Shown: positions 5,213-15,351 of the stretch, in pieces
Layout of the letters: every line of letters begins with the position of its first letter
Position numbering within the stretch: position 1 is the stretch's first letter
Virus record (IMG/VR): IMGVR_UViG_3300047481_000260
Location: 1 to 25,748 of that record
Origin: a virus
Length of the DNA: 25,748 bases
Reading direction: 5' to 3' (one strand)
Notes under the pieces: model-generated
What the model was told of the DNA's origin: nothing
Seen by the model: the letters and a program-made list of their open reading frames with translations, nothing else
Databases searched by the model: none
Position numbers and translations under genes: made by a program

Positions 5213-8143
5213 GTGGCTCTGATTAACACGACCATACCTAATTTAATTAGTGGAGTAAGCCAGCAGTCTGATTCTCTTAGGTACGGATCACAGGCAAAAG
5301 AACAAGTTAACGCTTACTCTTCAGTTGTTGAAGGGTTAATTAAGCGTCCTCCTACAATTCATATTGCTAATTTACAAACCCCCGCTTCTGGTGGAGTATT
5401 TGTTCATATTATTAATCGTGATGTGACTGAACGTTACATTATGACTATTGAAAAAACAGGAAGAATTAAAATTTACGAAACAAGTGGAGTTGAAAGACAG
5501 GTTTATAACGCAAATACTACTGCTTATTCTGCTGGAAACTTAGGTGGCGGCTTTACTGCCGCAGAAGTTCCGTCTTTAGGAGCAGGTGTTGGGTATAACA
5601 CCAGTTTTCCTTATTATTTACAATGGCCTACTGCAAGTGCTGATCCTAACAATTATCTTCAAGCCATAACGATTGCTGACTTTACGTTTTTGTTAAATAA
5701 ATACACAAGCGTTACTATGAACGCCGCTCCTGCAAACGACAGGCCGTACGAAAACATAGTTTATGTGGCTCAAGGTGCTTATAATTCTAAATATATTGTT
5801 ACTCTTACTCAAGGAGCGACTACTCAAACTGTAACCTGTACTACAGGTGACGGAATTGTAACAAGCGGCTTTACTGTAAACGGAAAAGAAGCCGCTCAAA
5901 CTAACACGATTGCCGCCGCTCTTGCTGGATTAATTAATGCCGCTGGCTTAAGTGGTGTAACCAGAACAGTAATTGGTTCAAGCATTCGGTTTAATTCTAA
6001 CAGCCCATTTACGATTACTGTAGAAGATTCTGGTAGCGGAACGTTGTTAAAACAAGTTTTAGGATATCGAAATGGGTCTGTTCAGAATTTTCAAGATTTG
6101 CCGATTAATTGTGTTAACAATTTTATTGCTCAAGTTAACTCTGATCCCGAACAAGCTGGTGATGATTATTATGTTAAATTTTTGGCAGATAACGGCGTTA
6201 GTGGAAGCGGAAAATGGGAAGAAGCAGTAAGACCAGCTATTCCTACTTCATTTAATGCTGGAACTATGCCTCACGCTCTAATTAGAAAATTTGATTCTAA
6301 CGGAGTTCCGTTTTTTGTTTTTAAAAGGCTTATTTGGGACGAAAGACTAGCGGGAGATACAGCTACTAACCCAGACCCGACTTTTGTAGGAAACCCAATA
6401 AGAGGAATTACGTTTTTTAAAAACAGGCTTGGATTTTTAAGTGACGAAAATGTTATTTTTTCTGAAGCAAGCGAGTTTTTTAGCTTTTTTAGAACTACTG
6501 TAGCCCAACTTTTAGATTCGGATGTAATTGACGTTGCCACAACTTCTTCAAAAGTAAGTTATTTAAACTGGGCTATTCCTTTTAATGATAAATTGTTGCT
6601 TTTTTCGGATCAGACTCAATTTAAAGTAAGTAGCGGAGATATTTTTAGCGCAAAAACTGTTTCTATTTCTCAGACTACTGAATACGAAAACTCAATGTTT
6701 TCTTCACCAGTTACGTCTGGTAAAAATGTGTATTTTGCATTTCCAAGAGGCGAATACAGCGGTATTCAAGAATATTATGTTTCAACTGAAAACTTAAATT
6801 ATGTTGGAGTTGACATAACTTCAGCCGTTTCAAAATACATTGTTGGAAATGTAAAAAAGATTGCAACTTCTCAAAATGAACAGGTTTTGGCTGTAGTAAG
6901 CGATGGGTTTAAAAGTGGCGTTTACATTTACAAATATCTTTATCAAGGCGATCAAAAACTTCAATCGGCTTGGTTTAAATATGATTTTGGTGCTGATGTT
7001 GAAGTGTTAAATGCTGAGTTTTTAGATACTGATTTGTATTTAATTCTTCGTAGAAATAACTCTAATTTAGCCATTGAAACTGTTTATTTTGAGGCAGGGT
7101 TAAAAGACAAATACGCTCCGTTTATAACTTGTTTGGATAGAAGAATCTTTTCTAAAGACCTTCCAAATAATTATATGACTTACAATCCAGACACTAACTT
7201 AACTTCAATTCGGCTTCCTTATTTTGTGGGAAATCAAAAGAAATTTAGTGTAGCGACAGCGTATCTTGATCCAGACTCTTTGGATTTAGATTTTACTAAT
7301 ACAAATACAGCATCGGATTATAAGGAACTTCCTGGTGGCTATATTTTAAAACCAGCAGACAATCAAGCTCAAAAAGTTCAATGCGGTATTTGGAATAATT
7401 TTACAACGTATACCCCAGGAACTAAGGTTTTTTATAATGATGAAATTTGGCAAGCTAAGTCTTTGCCAGTTGGGACGGCTCCAAATACGATCAACTTAGC
7501 CAGAACACCAGGAATTACATATCAAATTACAGTAAACAACGTTTTACAAAGCTTTTCTTTTTGGGCTAATAACGTATCTGGAACAGGACCAGCCAGATAT
7601 TTTTCTACTGTTTTTTATAATCCTCCGTCTGGATCAATTAATATTTACGAGTTATTTACAACCTTATTGGATGATTATAAACCAGTATACACCGATCCTG
7701 TAACAAGTATTACTTACGTCCGCATTCAAGGAAATCACGTTGGTCGCCCTGTTTGGATTGGGTATCCCTATGATATGATGTACACAGTTTCTAGACCGAT
7801 GATTCGTGAAAACATTGGTCAAGGAAAGCAGTCTGTGGCTTCTGGAATCTATATGATGCGTACTGGTACTGTAATGTACGACAATACTAGATATTTTAGA
7901 GTTGAAGTTACTCCTCAATCCAGAGCCACCTACAAATACGTGTTTAACGGAACTGCTTTAAATACAGTAGATACCATTATGCCTAATAACCCGCTAAAAG
8001 ACGGAACCTTTAAGTTTCCCATTATGGCTAAAAATGACGAAGTTGAGATTAACCTACTTAACGATTCTCCCTTTCCTTCGGCTCTTATTAGTATGGATTT
8101 TGAAGGGTATTACCAAAACAGAGCAAATAGGTACAATGGTTAA
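5213..8143 (+). CDS. Tail tubular protein B (nozzle), T7 gp12-like, with a carbohydrate-binding-like insert
   Basis: A 976-aa protein that forms the tail nozzle. The N-terminus INTTIPNLISGVSQQSDSLR (about residues 4-23) is the family hallmark. The repeated beta-rich domains, including FFKNRLGFLSDENVIFSEAS, are also typical. GTG is the start, with AAGGAGA 8 nt upstream. It is longer than T7 gp12 (794 aa). Much of the excess lies around residues 724-835, where C724-G-I-W-N...YTPGTKVFYND-x-x-WQAK resembles the chitin- or sugar-binding ChtBD3/CBM5-12 pattern. Typical gp12 sequence (VGRPVWIGYPYDMMYTVSRP) resumes afterwards. Third positions are strongly A/T-rich. The last 8 nt overlap the next gene. 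Confidence 0.95.
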   Translation: MALINTTIPNLISGVSQQSDSLRYGSQAKEQVNAYSSVVEGLIKRPPTIHIANLQTPASGGVFVHIINRDVTERYIMTIEKTGRIKIYETSGVERQVYNANTTAYSAGNLGGGFTAAEVPSLGAGVGYNTSFPYYLQWPTASADPNNYLQAITIADFTFLLNKYTSVTMNAAPANDRPYENIVYVAQGAYNSKYIVTLTQGATTQTVTCTTGDGIVTSGFTVNGKEAAQTNTIAAALAGLINAAGLSGVTRTVIGSSIRFNSNSPFTITVEDSGSGTLLKQVLGYRNGSVQNFQDLPINCVNNFIAQVNSDPEQAGDDYYVKFLADNGVSGSGKWEEAVRPAIPTSFNAGTMPHALIRKFDSNGVPFFVFKRLIWDERLAGDTATNPDPTFVGNPIRGITFFKNRLGFLSDENVIFSEASEFFSFFRTTVAQLLDSDVIDVATTSSKVSYLNWAIPFNDKLLLFSDQTQFKVSSGDIFSAKTVSISQTTEYENSMFSSPVTSGKNVYFAFPRGEYSGIQEYYVSTENLNYVGVDITSAVSKYIVGNVKKIATSQNEQVLAVVSDGFKSGVYIYKYLYQGDQKLQSAWFKYDFGADVEVLNAEFLDTDLYLILRRNNSNLAIETVYFEAGLKDKYAPFITCLDRRIFSKDLPNNYMTYNPDTNLTSIRLPYFVGNQKKFSVATAYLDPDSLDLDFTNTNTASDYKELPGGYILKPADNQAQKVQCGIWNNFTTYTPGTKVFYNDEIWQAKSLPVGTAPNTINLARTPGITYQITVNNVLQSFSFWANNVSGTGPARYFSTVFYNPPSGSINIYELFTTLLDDYKPVYTDPVTSITYVRIQGNHVGRPVWIGYPYDMMYTVSRPMIRENIGQGKQSVASGIYMMRTGTVMYDNTRYFRVEVTPQSRATYKYVFNGTALNTVDTIMPNNPLKDGTFKFPIMAKNDEVEINLLNDSPFPSALISMDFEGYYQNRANRYNG

Positions 8144-8609
8144 AATACGCATAGCTGAAGAAAAAGACGCTTCAAACCTTGCTCCACGTCTTCGGGAAGA
8201 AGACAAGCTTGAAATTAGGTCTATTTTTACTGAATCTGAAAAAAGCACAGAAGAAGTCCTTTTGGATAGCATTAGGTCGTCTATTCCTTGCCTTTCTGTT
8301 GAAGAAAATGGGAATGTTATTATGGTCTTTGGGGCATCCGATTATGGGGACAAAGATTGCGGTTTGGTCTGGCTTTTAGGGTCAGATAGAATAAAAGAGC
8401 TATGGATACCCTTTTTACGTCAATCCCACTACTGGTCTGATGCGTTGTTCAATATCAGTAAGAAACGCTTGCTTTTTAACAGAGTTTGCTCCAAAAATGA
8501 CTTGCATATTAGATGGATTAAATGGCTGGGGTTTACCTTTGTTCAGAAATTGGACAACTACGGCCATTTAGGGCTATCTTTCTATGAGTTTTGTAAACTG
8601 AAAGGGTAA
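8136..8609 (+). CDS. Internal virion protein A, T7 gp13-like
   Basis: A 157-aa protein (T7 gp13 is 138 aa). The start is ATG 8136, which overlaps the nozzle stop; the frame stays open further upstream, but the protein-family N-terminus (VKIRIAEEKDASNLAPRLRE) begins here. Conserved family features include LVWLLGSD and the end block LLFNRVCSKNDLHIRWIKWL, which gives it the look of a diverged acetyltransferase fold. In T7, gp13 is needed to build the internal core but is scarce in mature virions. No catalytic claim is made. Confidence 0.88.
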   Translation: MVKIRIAEEKDASNLAPRLREEDKLEIRSIFTESEKSTEEVLLDSIRSSIPCLSVEENGNVIMVFGASDYGDKDCGLVWLLGSDRIKELWIPFLRQSHYWSDALFNISKKRLLFNRVCSKNDLHIRWIKWLGFTFVQKLDNYGHLGLSFYEFCKLKG

Positions 8610-8613
8610 GACG

Positions 8614-9207
8614 ATGTGCTTTGTACTACCATTGTTATTGCCGTTAGCTTCCTTCGCCATTGGAGCGGCGGGGCAAGTAATGGGCTTTATGAACCAGCAG
8701 TCTGCGGCCAATGCACAGGCTGAGTACCAAAGAAGGCTTTTAGACCAACAACGGCAACTGGCTGATCTTGAAACCAAGAAGTATATCCAAGAAGCGGAAG
8801 CGATGCGCTTCAAAGAAGCTCAAGAAAAAGAACAGCAGGGTAGGGAGATTTACAGCATCGCCCAGGAATCAAAAGCCGCTAAAGCTCGTGCCAAAACTGC
8901 CGCTGGTGAGGCTGGGGTGGCTGGTCCGTCTGTTGATGCTATTTTGGCTGATTTTACCAGACAAGAAACTGCGTATGCCGCCGCTCTTCGTAGGCAAAGC
9001 TTTTACACCGAAGCGGCTACCAGCCGTTCTATTGAAAATGCTCGGTTGGGTACGCAGTATAACATCGCCGCTATTCAAAGTCCGATGCCTCCGATTCAGC
9101 GTCCTAATATTTGGGCTACCGCCCTTCAGATTGGCCGAGAAGGTTTGGACTCCTTGGGTCAATTTGAACAATGGTCTCCATCAAAAAGTCCGTATAAGAG
9201 GGTCTAA
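8614..9207 (+). CDS. Internal virion protein B, T7 gp14-like
   Basis: A 197-aa protein (T7 gp14 is 196 aa). The N-terminal hydrophobic segment LPLLLPLASFAIGAAGQVMG (residues 5-24) leads into a long Gln/Glu/Ala-rich helix (residues 30-110) and GEAGVAGPSVDAILADF, all family-typical. In T7, gp14 is ejected first and forms an outer-membrane pore for DNA entry. Start ATG lies 4 nt after the previous stop, and TAATG overlap links it to the next gene, so the ejection genes are translated as a coupled unit. Confidence 0.93.
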   Translation: MCFVLPLLLPLASFAIGAAGQVMGFMNQQSAANAQAEYQRRLLDQQRQLADLETKKYIQEAEAMRFKEAQEKEQQGREIYSIAQESKAAKARAKTAAGEAGVAGPSVDAILADFTRQETAYAAALRRQSFYTEAATSRSIENARLGTQYNIAAIQSPMPPIQRPNIWATALQIGREGLDSLGQFEQWSPSKSPYKRV

Positions 9208-11615
9208 TGGCCGATAAACGTGTAATTGTTGAAGATTTGGAAGCCGCTCCTCGTGTGCGTACAAGGGAGATGCAGACATCTGATTTTCGTAGGCCAGCCG
9301 CTCCTATTAATCCAGTTCAAGGACAAAGCCAGCTTGGTCAGTTGGTGGAGTCTCTTGAGTCTTTTAATGCTGGCCTTCGTAATTTCAATCAGATTTATAT
9401 GCAGAAAAGCAACAGAGCGGCAGTTGATGACGCTTTGGTTGAATTTTATCAAAACCCAGACAAGTACCGAGAAGCGGCTAAAGGTGGTGTGGCTGAGATG
9501 GTGCGTAAGGGTGTCATTGACAGCAATCAAAACCCATACAAAGCCACTACTATTTTGGAGCTTACTGGACAAGATTTAGCAGATGGAAAATATAGTTCTG
9601 CTTTGGCTGAAAGCTTAAAGCAAGTAGGAGATTATACCCCAGAACAACTTGACGAACACATTGGTAAACTTCGGCAAAACTTTGTTAAAAATAACGTTGG
9701 AGACAGCTACTACACCAATTTGGGCTTTTCAAAACGAGCCTCAGACATTGAGCGTTCATTTAAGTCTCAAGCAAGAGAATTACGCCTTAAACGGCAAGAA
9801 GGACAAGCTCAAGAAAAGCTGGCTAATCTTTCAACTAGGATTTTTGACGATATGCTAGCTGGTGATTTTAATGACGATGCTTTTGTAACTGAACAGGTTA
9901 GTCGTTTAAGAGGAATCTTTAAAGAAGCACATTTGGGTACTATTTCTGAAGACCCGAATGGAATTACTTTAAAATCTTTAAAAGGCTGGGTGCAAGCAAA
10001 CTACCAAGACAACCCAGAAGAAGTAAGACAAGTGGTTGAAGCTGTTTTTGAGATAGACCCACGAGGAGACGGAAACAAACTTAAGAACATAAGCCCCGCT
10101 GAGTACGGACAACTTCAAGATTACCTAGACAACAACGAAAACGAGGTTTTGCAAAGGGCGTATCAAAGACAGCAGTTGTTAGATAATATTGCCCAAACAG
10201 AAGCACGAAAGTTTATTCGGACGTTTGCCGCAGAACGTAGGATGGAAACTGGACAAGCGGCGTTGTCTGATCGGGACAAAAGAGACTTGATTGTTGAGAT
10301 TCAAAAACAGCCTTGGTATAACAAGGAAAATTCTGGTGTTCTTCTGGATATTGCTGTTGGAGAAAACGGAATTGCTAATGAAGAATCTGCTGTTGGTACG
10401 CTTTCCAATTCAACAGAAGACTTTTCTCAGCAAAAAGGAAGGTTTGAAAGGGCGGCTAATGATCCTGTGCTGGCTCCCCAAGCCCTTGAAGACTTGCGTA
10501 ATCTTTATGATTCTGGGTCGGTGTCGCCAAAGGATTTTAAAGAATTGGAAGCTCGTTTGGAACAGGCGGCACAAAACAAGGATTTAACTGATAAATCTGA
10601 AATCTTTAATTTTAATAAAACGTCTTTGACAGAGTTTATTAACACACGTCTTCAGATTGACCCAGAGAACGTTGACGATGTTTCTAGGAAAGCGGCTTTG
10701 ATGGATGAAGGTCTGCGTATGTACCGAGAAGCCGTTTCCAGCAAGCTTTTGGCTGAACGTAACGCAGTAAGTGAGGAACCCGCAGAGACGTTTAATCGGC
10801 GCATTATTACCAGCCCTATTTACGGAGAAGCAAGGACTGAAGTACAAAAGCAGATTGAAAGTAAGCTACAAGCTGAAGAGCGTAGGCTTGAAAAACAGAA
10901 GCAAGTTCAAAAAGATATTGAATCAGCCACTCCTGTCGGGTCTCCAAGTTTCTTTGATAAGATTTTTAAGGGTAACTCAGCGTTGATTGACCAATACAAA
11001 GATGTTTCTTCAGCTATGGCTAGGGCTATATCTAAGAACCCAGCTTTGGATCGTCCAGAGTATCGTGAACAGCTAAAAGGCTACTACGCCGAAATTAAAA
11101 AGATGGCTGATGAAGATTTGGCTAAGTTTGGTGAAACTATTTTGGAAGGTGGTTATTACGTAACAGACAGACCTCGTGGCGGGGTTGAGCCAAATATTAG
11201 TCTTAATTATCTTACTACTGCACCTTGGAACAGGAAAACAAGGGCGTTTGGTTTACTCCCTGGTACTCCCGAAACCCCTGCTTATACAAAAACCTTTGTT
11301 CCGTATCCTGTTGAGAAAATGGAAGAAGTTAAAAAGAGCTTTTTGAGCAGGGTCACGGCTACTGGGACTACTTGGACTAATTTTGTTGACAGCCAGACAG
11401 GAAAGCCTAGAGAAAATGTTCGTCTTTATGGGGTTCCAGTTGATGCCAAAGCTGAACTTAACGGCCTAGCTGTTCCCCTATTTTCGAGCCGTGACGAATT
11501 TAATGATGTTTTTTCCAAGCCAGAGCTTGCTAAAAACCTTGCAGATTCCCTCGGCGTGGATATAAACCAACTTAAGGTTAACCAAGCTTTAAGACTTCTT
11601 GAGAGGGGACTATGA
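9207..11615 (+). CDS. Internal virion protein C, T7 gp15-like
   Basis: An 802-aa protein (T7 gp15 is 747 aa), mostly helical and charged. Opening pattern APINPVQGQSQLGQLVESLE (residues 32-51) and NAGLRNFNQIYMQ are those of the family. With the following gene product it should build the periplasmic channel that carries the genome across the cell wall. Start overlaps the previous stop by one base (TAATG), and its own end overlaps the next gene by 4 nt (ATGA). The C-terminus (LNGLAVPLFSSRDEFNDVFS, then LLERGL) is short and regular, with no sign of truncation. Confidence 0.93.
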   Translation: MADKRVIVEDLEAAPRVRTREMQTSDFRRPAAPINPVQGQSQLGQLVESLESFNAGLRNFNQIYMQKSNRAAVDDALVEFYQNPDKYREAAKGGVAEMVRKGVIDSNQNPYKATTILELTGQDLADGKYSSALAESLKQVGDYTPEQLDEHIGKLRQNFVKNNVGDSYYTNLGFSKRASDIERSFKSQARELRLKRQEGQAQEKLANLSTRIFDDMLAGDFNDDAFVTEQVSRLRGIFKEAHLGTISEDPNGITLKSLKGWVQANYQDNPEEVRQVVEAVFEIDPRGDGNKLKNISPAEYGQLQDYLDNNENEVLQRAYQRQQLLDNIAQTEARKFIRTFAAERRMETGQAALSDRDKRDLIVEIQKQPWYNKENSGVLLDIAVGENGIANEESAVGTLSNSTEDFSQQKGRFERAANDPVLAPQALEDLRNLYDSGSVSPKDFKELEARLEQAAQNKDLTDKSEIFNFNKTSLTEFINTRLQIDPENVDDVSRKAALMDEGLRMYREAVSSKLLAERNAVSEEPAETFNRRIITSPIYGEARTEVQKQIESKLQAEERRLEKQKQVQKDIESATPVGSPSFFDKIFKGNSALIDQYKDVSSAMARAISKNPALDRPEYREQLKGYYAEIKKMADEDLAKFGETILEGGYYVTDRPRGGVEPNISLNYLTTAPWNRKTRAFGLLPGTPETPAYTKTFVPYPVEKMEEVKKSFLSRVTATGTTWTNFVDSQTGKPRENVRLYGVPVDAKAELNGLAVPLFSSRDEFNDVFSKPELAKNLADSLGVDINQLKVNQALRLLERGL

Positions 11616-14600
11616 CACCATTTGATGAGGCATTACAGGAAGCCCAGTTGTCTGGGGGCTACCTTAATCAAGGAGCTTCGGTAACTGAGCCTATTCCAAC
11701 TTCTGCGCTTAAGATGTCAGAAATGTCGGCTACTGAAGAAGCCCCTCAGTTGTCCCTAAAGGACTACACTATTGACGCTATTTTGGCTCCGTTTCGTGGT
11801 GTCGTTTCTGCTGGCGGGTCAGCTTATGACCTTGTGGACACGCTGGCTGGTGACTTGTTGCCAGACCAAGAGTTTAAAAAAGTGGTTTTTGGAAAGTATG
11901 CGGACAGCGTTACGGCTCCTGGTGCAGTTATTGAGGGTATCTCCGATTTTGCAACTGGGTTTATTCCTGGTCTTGGCTTAGTTGGCAAAGCTGGAAAACT
12001 TGCCAAAGCTTCAAAATTGGGTGCGCTTGCTAAAGCTGGTGAGTTTGTCACAAAGCCTATTGTAAAAGGTGCTTTGGCTGGTGCGGTAAGCGATTTTGTT
12101 GCTTTTGATCCTCACGCTCAAAGGTTGTCAAATCTTCTACAAACTGTAGACAACCCACTTCTTAACAATGCTGTAACGAATTATCTTGCCGCTGACGAGA
12201 ATGATAGTCAGTTAGAGGGTAGGTTTAAAAATGCTGTTGAAGGTCTTGGCATTGGTGCGGTTGTGGACACCCTTTGGTATGGGCTTAAAGCTTACAAGGC
12301 TCGTAAGACAGCCGTTGAAGCTGGCAAGCCTATGGAAGAGGTGGAGCGTATAACAAGTGAAGCGGTCAAACCAGAAGAACTTAAAAAGCTGTTGCCAAGC
12401 TCCGACATTGAACCAAAGCCTAGTCTTACCGAAACACCTACACTTACCCCAGACACAGCGGCTCAGTCGAAAGCTGTCTCGCCTAGCCCTGCTATCGAAT
12501 CCCAACCCAAGGTAGCTACAGAGGGTATCTACACTAAAGAACAGGAAGATTCTCTCAAAGGCATAGTTAAGAAAACTGCTGATAATTACTTGCGGCCAGA
12601 AAACAACGCCGCCAAAGCCGAAAGGCTGTCTGGTTTGGAATCAGACGAATTTAACAGGGTTGTTCCAGTTCAGATTGAAGAAATGAAGAAAATCTTCAAT
12701 TACACTACGTATCGGGACGGAAACGATAGGATTCTTATGTCGTTTATGGAAGCGGCCAAGGAAAAGCTGGGCTATAAGCCGATGACTGACCAGCAACGCT
12801 ATGATATAGCAACTCCTTTGGCTAGGGCGATTGGTCAAGAGCCAGAGGAATTTATGAAGCGGCTGACTGCCAAAGCTGATGCTGTTAAGGATTTAGATAT
12901 TACAGTTTTAACCGCTAGAATGGCTTTTGATTCGTCTATGAGCCTGTTTAAGAAGTCTTTGGAAGCCGCCAAAACAGGGGATACCAAAGCATTAAATGAT
13001 TTCATTGAGTATGGGGCTGTAATGGCCGATATGGGTCTTAAGATTCGTGGAATCCTAAGTTCTGCTGGAAAGACTCTCCGTTCTGGACAAGAACTACGTA
13101 GATTTTTGCAGTCTGTTAACTTAAATGCTTCTGGTCTTCGTAAGGGGTTGTTGGGGCGTAGCATCTCTGATTTGACAATTCCTGGTGCTAGGGAGCTTGT
13201 GGAACGCAGAATTAAAGAACTAGGCGGTAGGGACGCTCTTGTTCGCAACGCTGATCGCTTGGCTATGGCTTTTGAATCTGGAAACATTAAGGCGGTCAAT
13301 GCTCTCCTTCGTGAAGGGCGGTGGATAAATGCTCATAATGAGTTTTGGATCAACTCTCTGCTGTCTGGTCCGAAAACAGCGATGGTAAACGCTATTGGAA
13401 ACACTTTTACAACCCTGTACCTCCCATTGGAAGGAGCCGTGGGAGCGGCCAGAAAAGGTAACTTTGGTTTAGCGAAGGAGTTTATTTCTCGATATGGCTA
13501 TATGATTGAAGCTATCCAAGACGCTTACAAAATTGCTAAGTTAGCTTGGAAAACCAACGAGCCTAAGTTCATTTCAGATACCTTTACAGACCCAGGGATG
13601 AACCGAAACGCCATCTCTGCTTCCAATTTTGACGATTTGATTACAAATCAAGAAGGAAGTTTGGCTAATTTTATTAACGGAATTGGTAATTTTGTAAACC
13701 TTCCTACTCGCTTTTTAATGACAGGTGACGAGTTCTTTAAGCAGATCAACGCTCGTTCTGTATCCAAAGCCAGATTAATGAGCGAGGCTATGGACTTCTT
13801 TGCTGATAAAGGTCTGTCTCCCGATGCCTTGGCTCAAAGCGTTGGAAAGTACGTTAATGATCGTATGGAAGTCTTGTTTGACCAGACAGGTAGCTTGTTT
13901 AACAAATCTAAGCTTTATCAAGACGCTTACGCACAGGGAACTGAAGCTGGACTTAAGGGACAAGCGTTACAGGATTTTATGAAAGAATCAGTAGACCAAC
14001 AATGGTCTCGTATGGGTTCTTTAGGTAAGATTTCTGAGTACTCTGAAAAAGTAGCCAGAGAAGCCACATTTCAGACTGACCTTGTTCCTGGTACTATGGC
14101 TTATAGTGTTCAAAAGTTTGTTGCCGAACATCCGATTGCCAGACTTGCGATGCCGTTTACACGTACCCCGATTAATATTTTAAAGTTTTTTGGTCAGCGT
14201 ATGGGTGCGCTAGACGTGCCTGGACTCCGTAACGTTCACAAGCGTATGGTTCAAGACCTGTCTTCTGGTGATCCAAGGTTAATTGCTGAAGCAAGCGGAA
14301 GGTTCTGGATGGGTTCTGCAATTAGCTTTACTGCCGCTATGATGGGTCTTCGTGGGTTGATTACAGGAGGTGGACCAACTAACGAAGAAGAACGGAAAGT
14401 GCTGGAATCTACAGGATGGAGACCTTACAGCTTTAGGGTTGGTGACAATTATGTGTCGTTTCAGCGGTTAGACCCTTTTGCAACGTTTTTTGGTATGGCG
14501 GCAGACTTGGCTGATGCCAGCCGTAGGATGGATTCTGACGAGAATAACAAGATTGTTGCTGGTATGGCTGGTATGGCTTTGGCTTTGACTCAAAACGTGG

Positions 14601-15331
14601 TCAACAAGAGTTATATGACAGGGTTGGAGCGTTTTATGGAAGCAATTATGTCCCCAGAACGCTTTGTCCCGAAGCTTCTTAAAAGCCAGCTTGGTTCTTA
14701 TGTCCCATCCGTAATCGCTCAAGCCGTTCCGACCATTGACCCTTACGCTAGGGAAGCCAGAACGTTTATGGACGCTCTTTTACGCAGAACCCCAGGAATG
14801 ACAGGTTACGTTGACAAGAAACGCAATATTCTTGGAGAAGCCGTTGAGCTTCCTTTGGGTAGGATTCCTTTTGGAGTTGACTATTTAAGCCCGATGGTTG
14901 TTTCAAAGGATAAAAAAGACAAGGTTATGATGGAACTGGCTAACCTTCAATATGGTTTTTCAATGCCAAGAGCTAATTTAGGGGGTGGTTTAGATTTGCG
15001 AGAGATTTCTAATAAAAAGGGACAAACTGCCTATGATCGGTGGCTAGAGCTTCATCAGTCTGTCAAGGTCAATGGAAAGACCCTTCGCCAATCCTTGACA
15101 GGGCTGATAAATTCAACTAATTATAAAAGGTTGTCTGATAAGTCTACGGACAAGTACGACAGCCCTAGAATCCAAGCCGTAAGAAGGATAATCCGAAAAT
15201 ATCGTGACGAAGCCCTTAAAAAGACGCTAAAAGAGTTTAAAGATTTGAACCAAAACTACAATACAGTAAAACGGAACAAGATCGCCTTGAAGAAGGGGAT
15301 TAGTGTTGACGACCTAATGCCTCTTAAGTAA
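11612..15331 (+). CDS. Internal virion protein D, T7 gp16-like, without an obvious transglycosylase domain
   Basis: A 1239-aa protein (T7 gp16 is 1318 aa). It is the large core protein that spans the inner membrane during ejection. N-terminal part: DYTIDAILAPFRGVVSAGGSAYDLVDT. Middle signature: INSLLSGPKTAMVNAIGN (about residues 580-597), common in gp16 relatives. Several hydrophobic helices are visible, for example around MGSAISFTAAMMGL and AGMAGMALAL. I see no E-S/N-x-G...AxGLMQ pattern of the lytic transglycosylase domain that opens T7 gp16, so cell-wall cutting may rest on the separate hydrolase at 23342-24289. ATGA overlap with the previous gene. Confidence 0.93.
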   Translation: MTPFDEALQEAQLSGGYLNQGASVTEPIPTSALKMSEMSATEEAPQLSLKDYTIDAILAPFRGVVSAGGSAYDLVDTLAGDLLPDQEFKKVVFGKYADSVTAPGAVIEGISDFATGFIPGLGLVGKAGKLAKASKLGALAKAGEFVTKPIVKGALAGAVSDFVAFDPHAQRLSNLLQTVDNPLLNNAVTNYLAADENDSQLEGRFKNAVEGLGIGAVVDTLWYGLKAYKARKTAVEAGKPMEEVERITSEAVKPEELKKLLPSSDIEPKPSLTETPTLTPDTAAQSKAVSPSPAIESQPKVATEGIYTKEQEDSLKGIVKKTADNYLRPENNAAKAERLSGLESDEFNRVVPVQIEEMKKIFNYTTYRDGNDRILMSFMEAAKEKLGYKPMTDQQRYDIATPLARAIGQEPEEFMKRLTAKADAVKDLDITVLTARMAFDSSMSLFKKSLEAAKTGDTKALNDFIEYGAVMADMGLKIRGILSSAGKTLRSGQELRRFLQSVNLNASGLRKGLLGRSISDLTIPGARELVERRIKELGGRDALVRNADRLAMAFESGNIKAVNALLREGRWINAHNEFWINSLLSGPKTAMVNAIGNTFTTLYLPLEGAVGAARKGNFGLAKEFISRYGYMIEAIQDAYKIAKLAWKTNEPKFISDTFTDPGMNRNAISASNFDDLITNQEGSLANFINGIGNFVNLPTRFLMTGDEFFKQINARSVSKARLMSEAMDFFADKGLSPDALAQSVGKYVNDRMEVLFDQTGSLFNKSKLYQDAYAQGTEAGLKGQALQDFMKESVDQQWSRMGSLGKISEYSEKVAREATFQTDLVPGTMAYSVQKFVAEHPIARLAMPFTRTPINILKFFGQRMGALDVPGLRNVHKRMVQDLSSGDPRLIAEASGRFWMGSAISFTAAMMGLRGLITGGGPTNEEERKVLESTGWRPYSFRVGDNYVSFQRLDPFATFFGMAADLADASRRMDSDENNKIVAGMAGMALALTQNVVNKSYMTGLERFMEAIMSPERFVPKLLKSQLGSYVPSVIAQAVPTIDPYAREARTFMDALLRRTPGMTGYVDKKRNILGEAVELPLGRIPFGVDYLSPMVVSKDKKDKVMMELANLQYGFSMPRANLGGGLDLREISNKKGQTAYDRWLELHQSVKVNGKTLRQSLTGLINSTNYKRLSDKSTDKYDSPRIQAVRRIIRKYRDEALKKTLKEFKDLNQNYNTVKRNKIALKKGISVDDLMPLK

Positions 15332-15351
15332 ACCTATAAGGAGACCTACTT

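Noticed and set aside
8034-8135. Longer start for the gp13-like protein
   Set aside because: It would overlap the nozzle gene by over 100 nt and adds a stretch unlike the family; ATG 8136 begins at the family N-terminus.
12835-13299. 154-aa minus-strand frame over the gp16-like gene
   Set aside because: Shadow of strongly biased codons on the plus strand; no SD and all other genes are on plus.
15129-15145. Third copy of the 28-nt repeat near the end of the gp16-like gene (GGTTGT...CTGATAA)
   Set aside because: Lacks the central CCCCT and matches only 13 scattered bases inside coding sequence.
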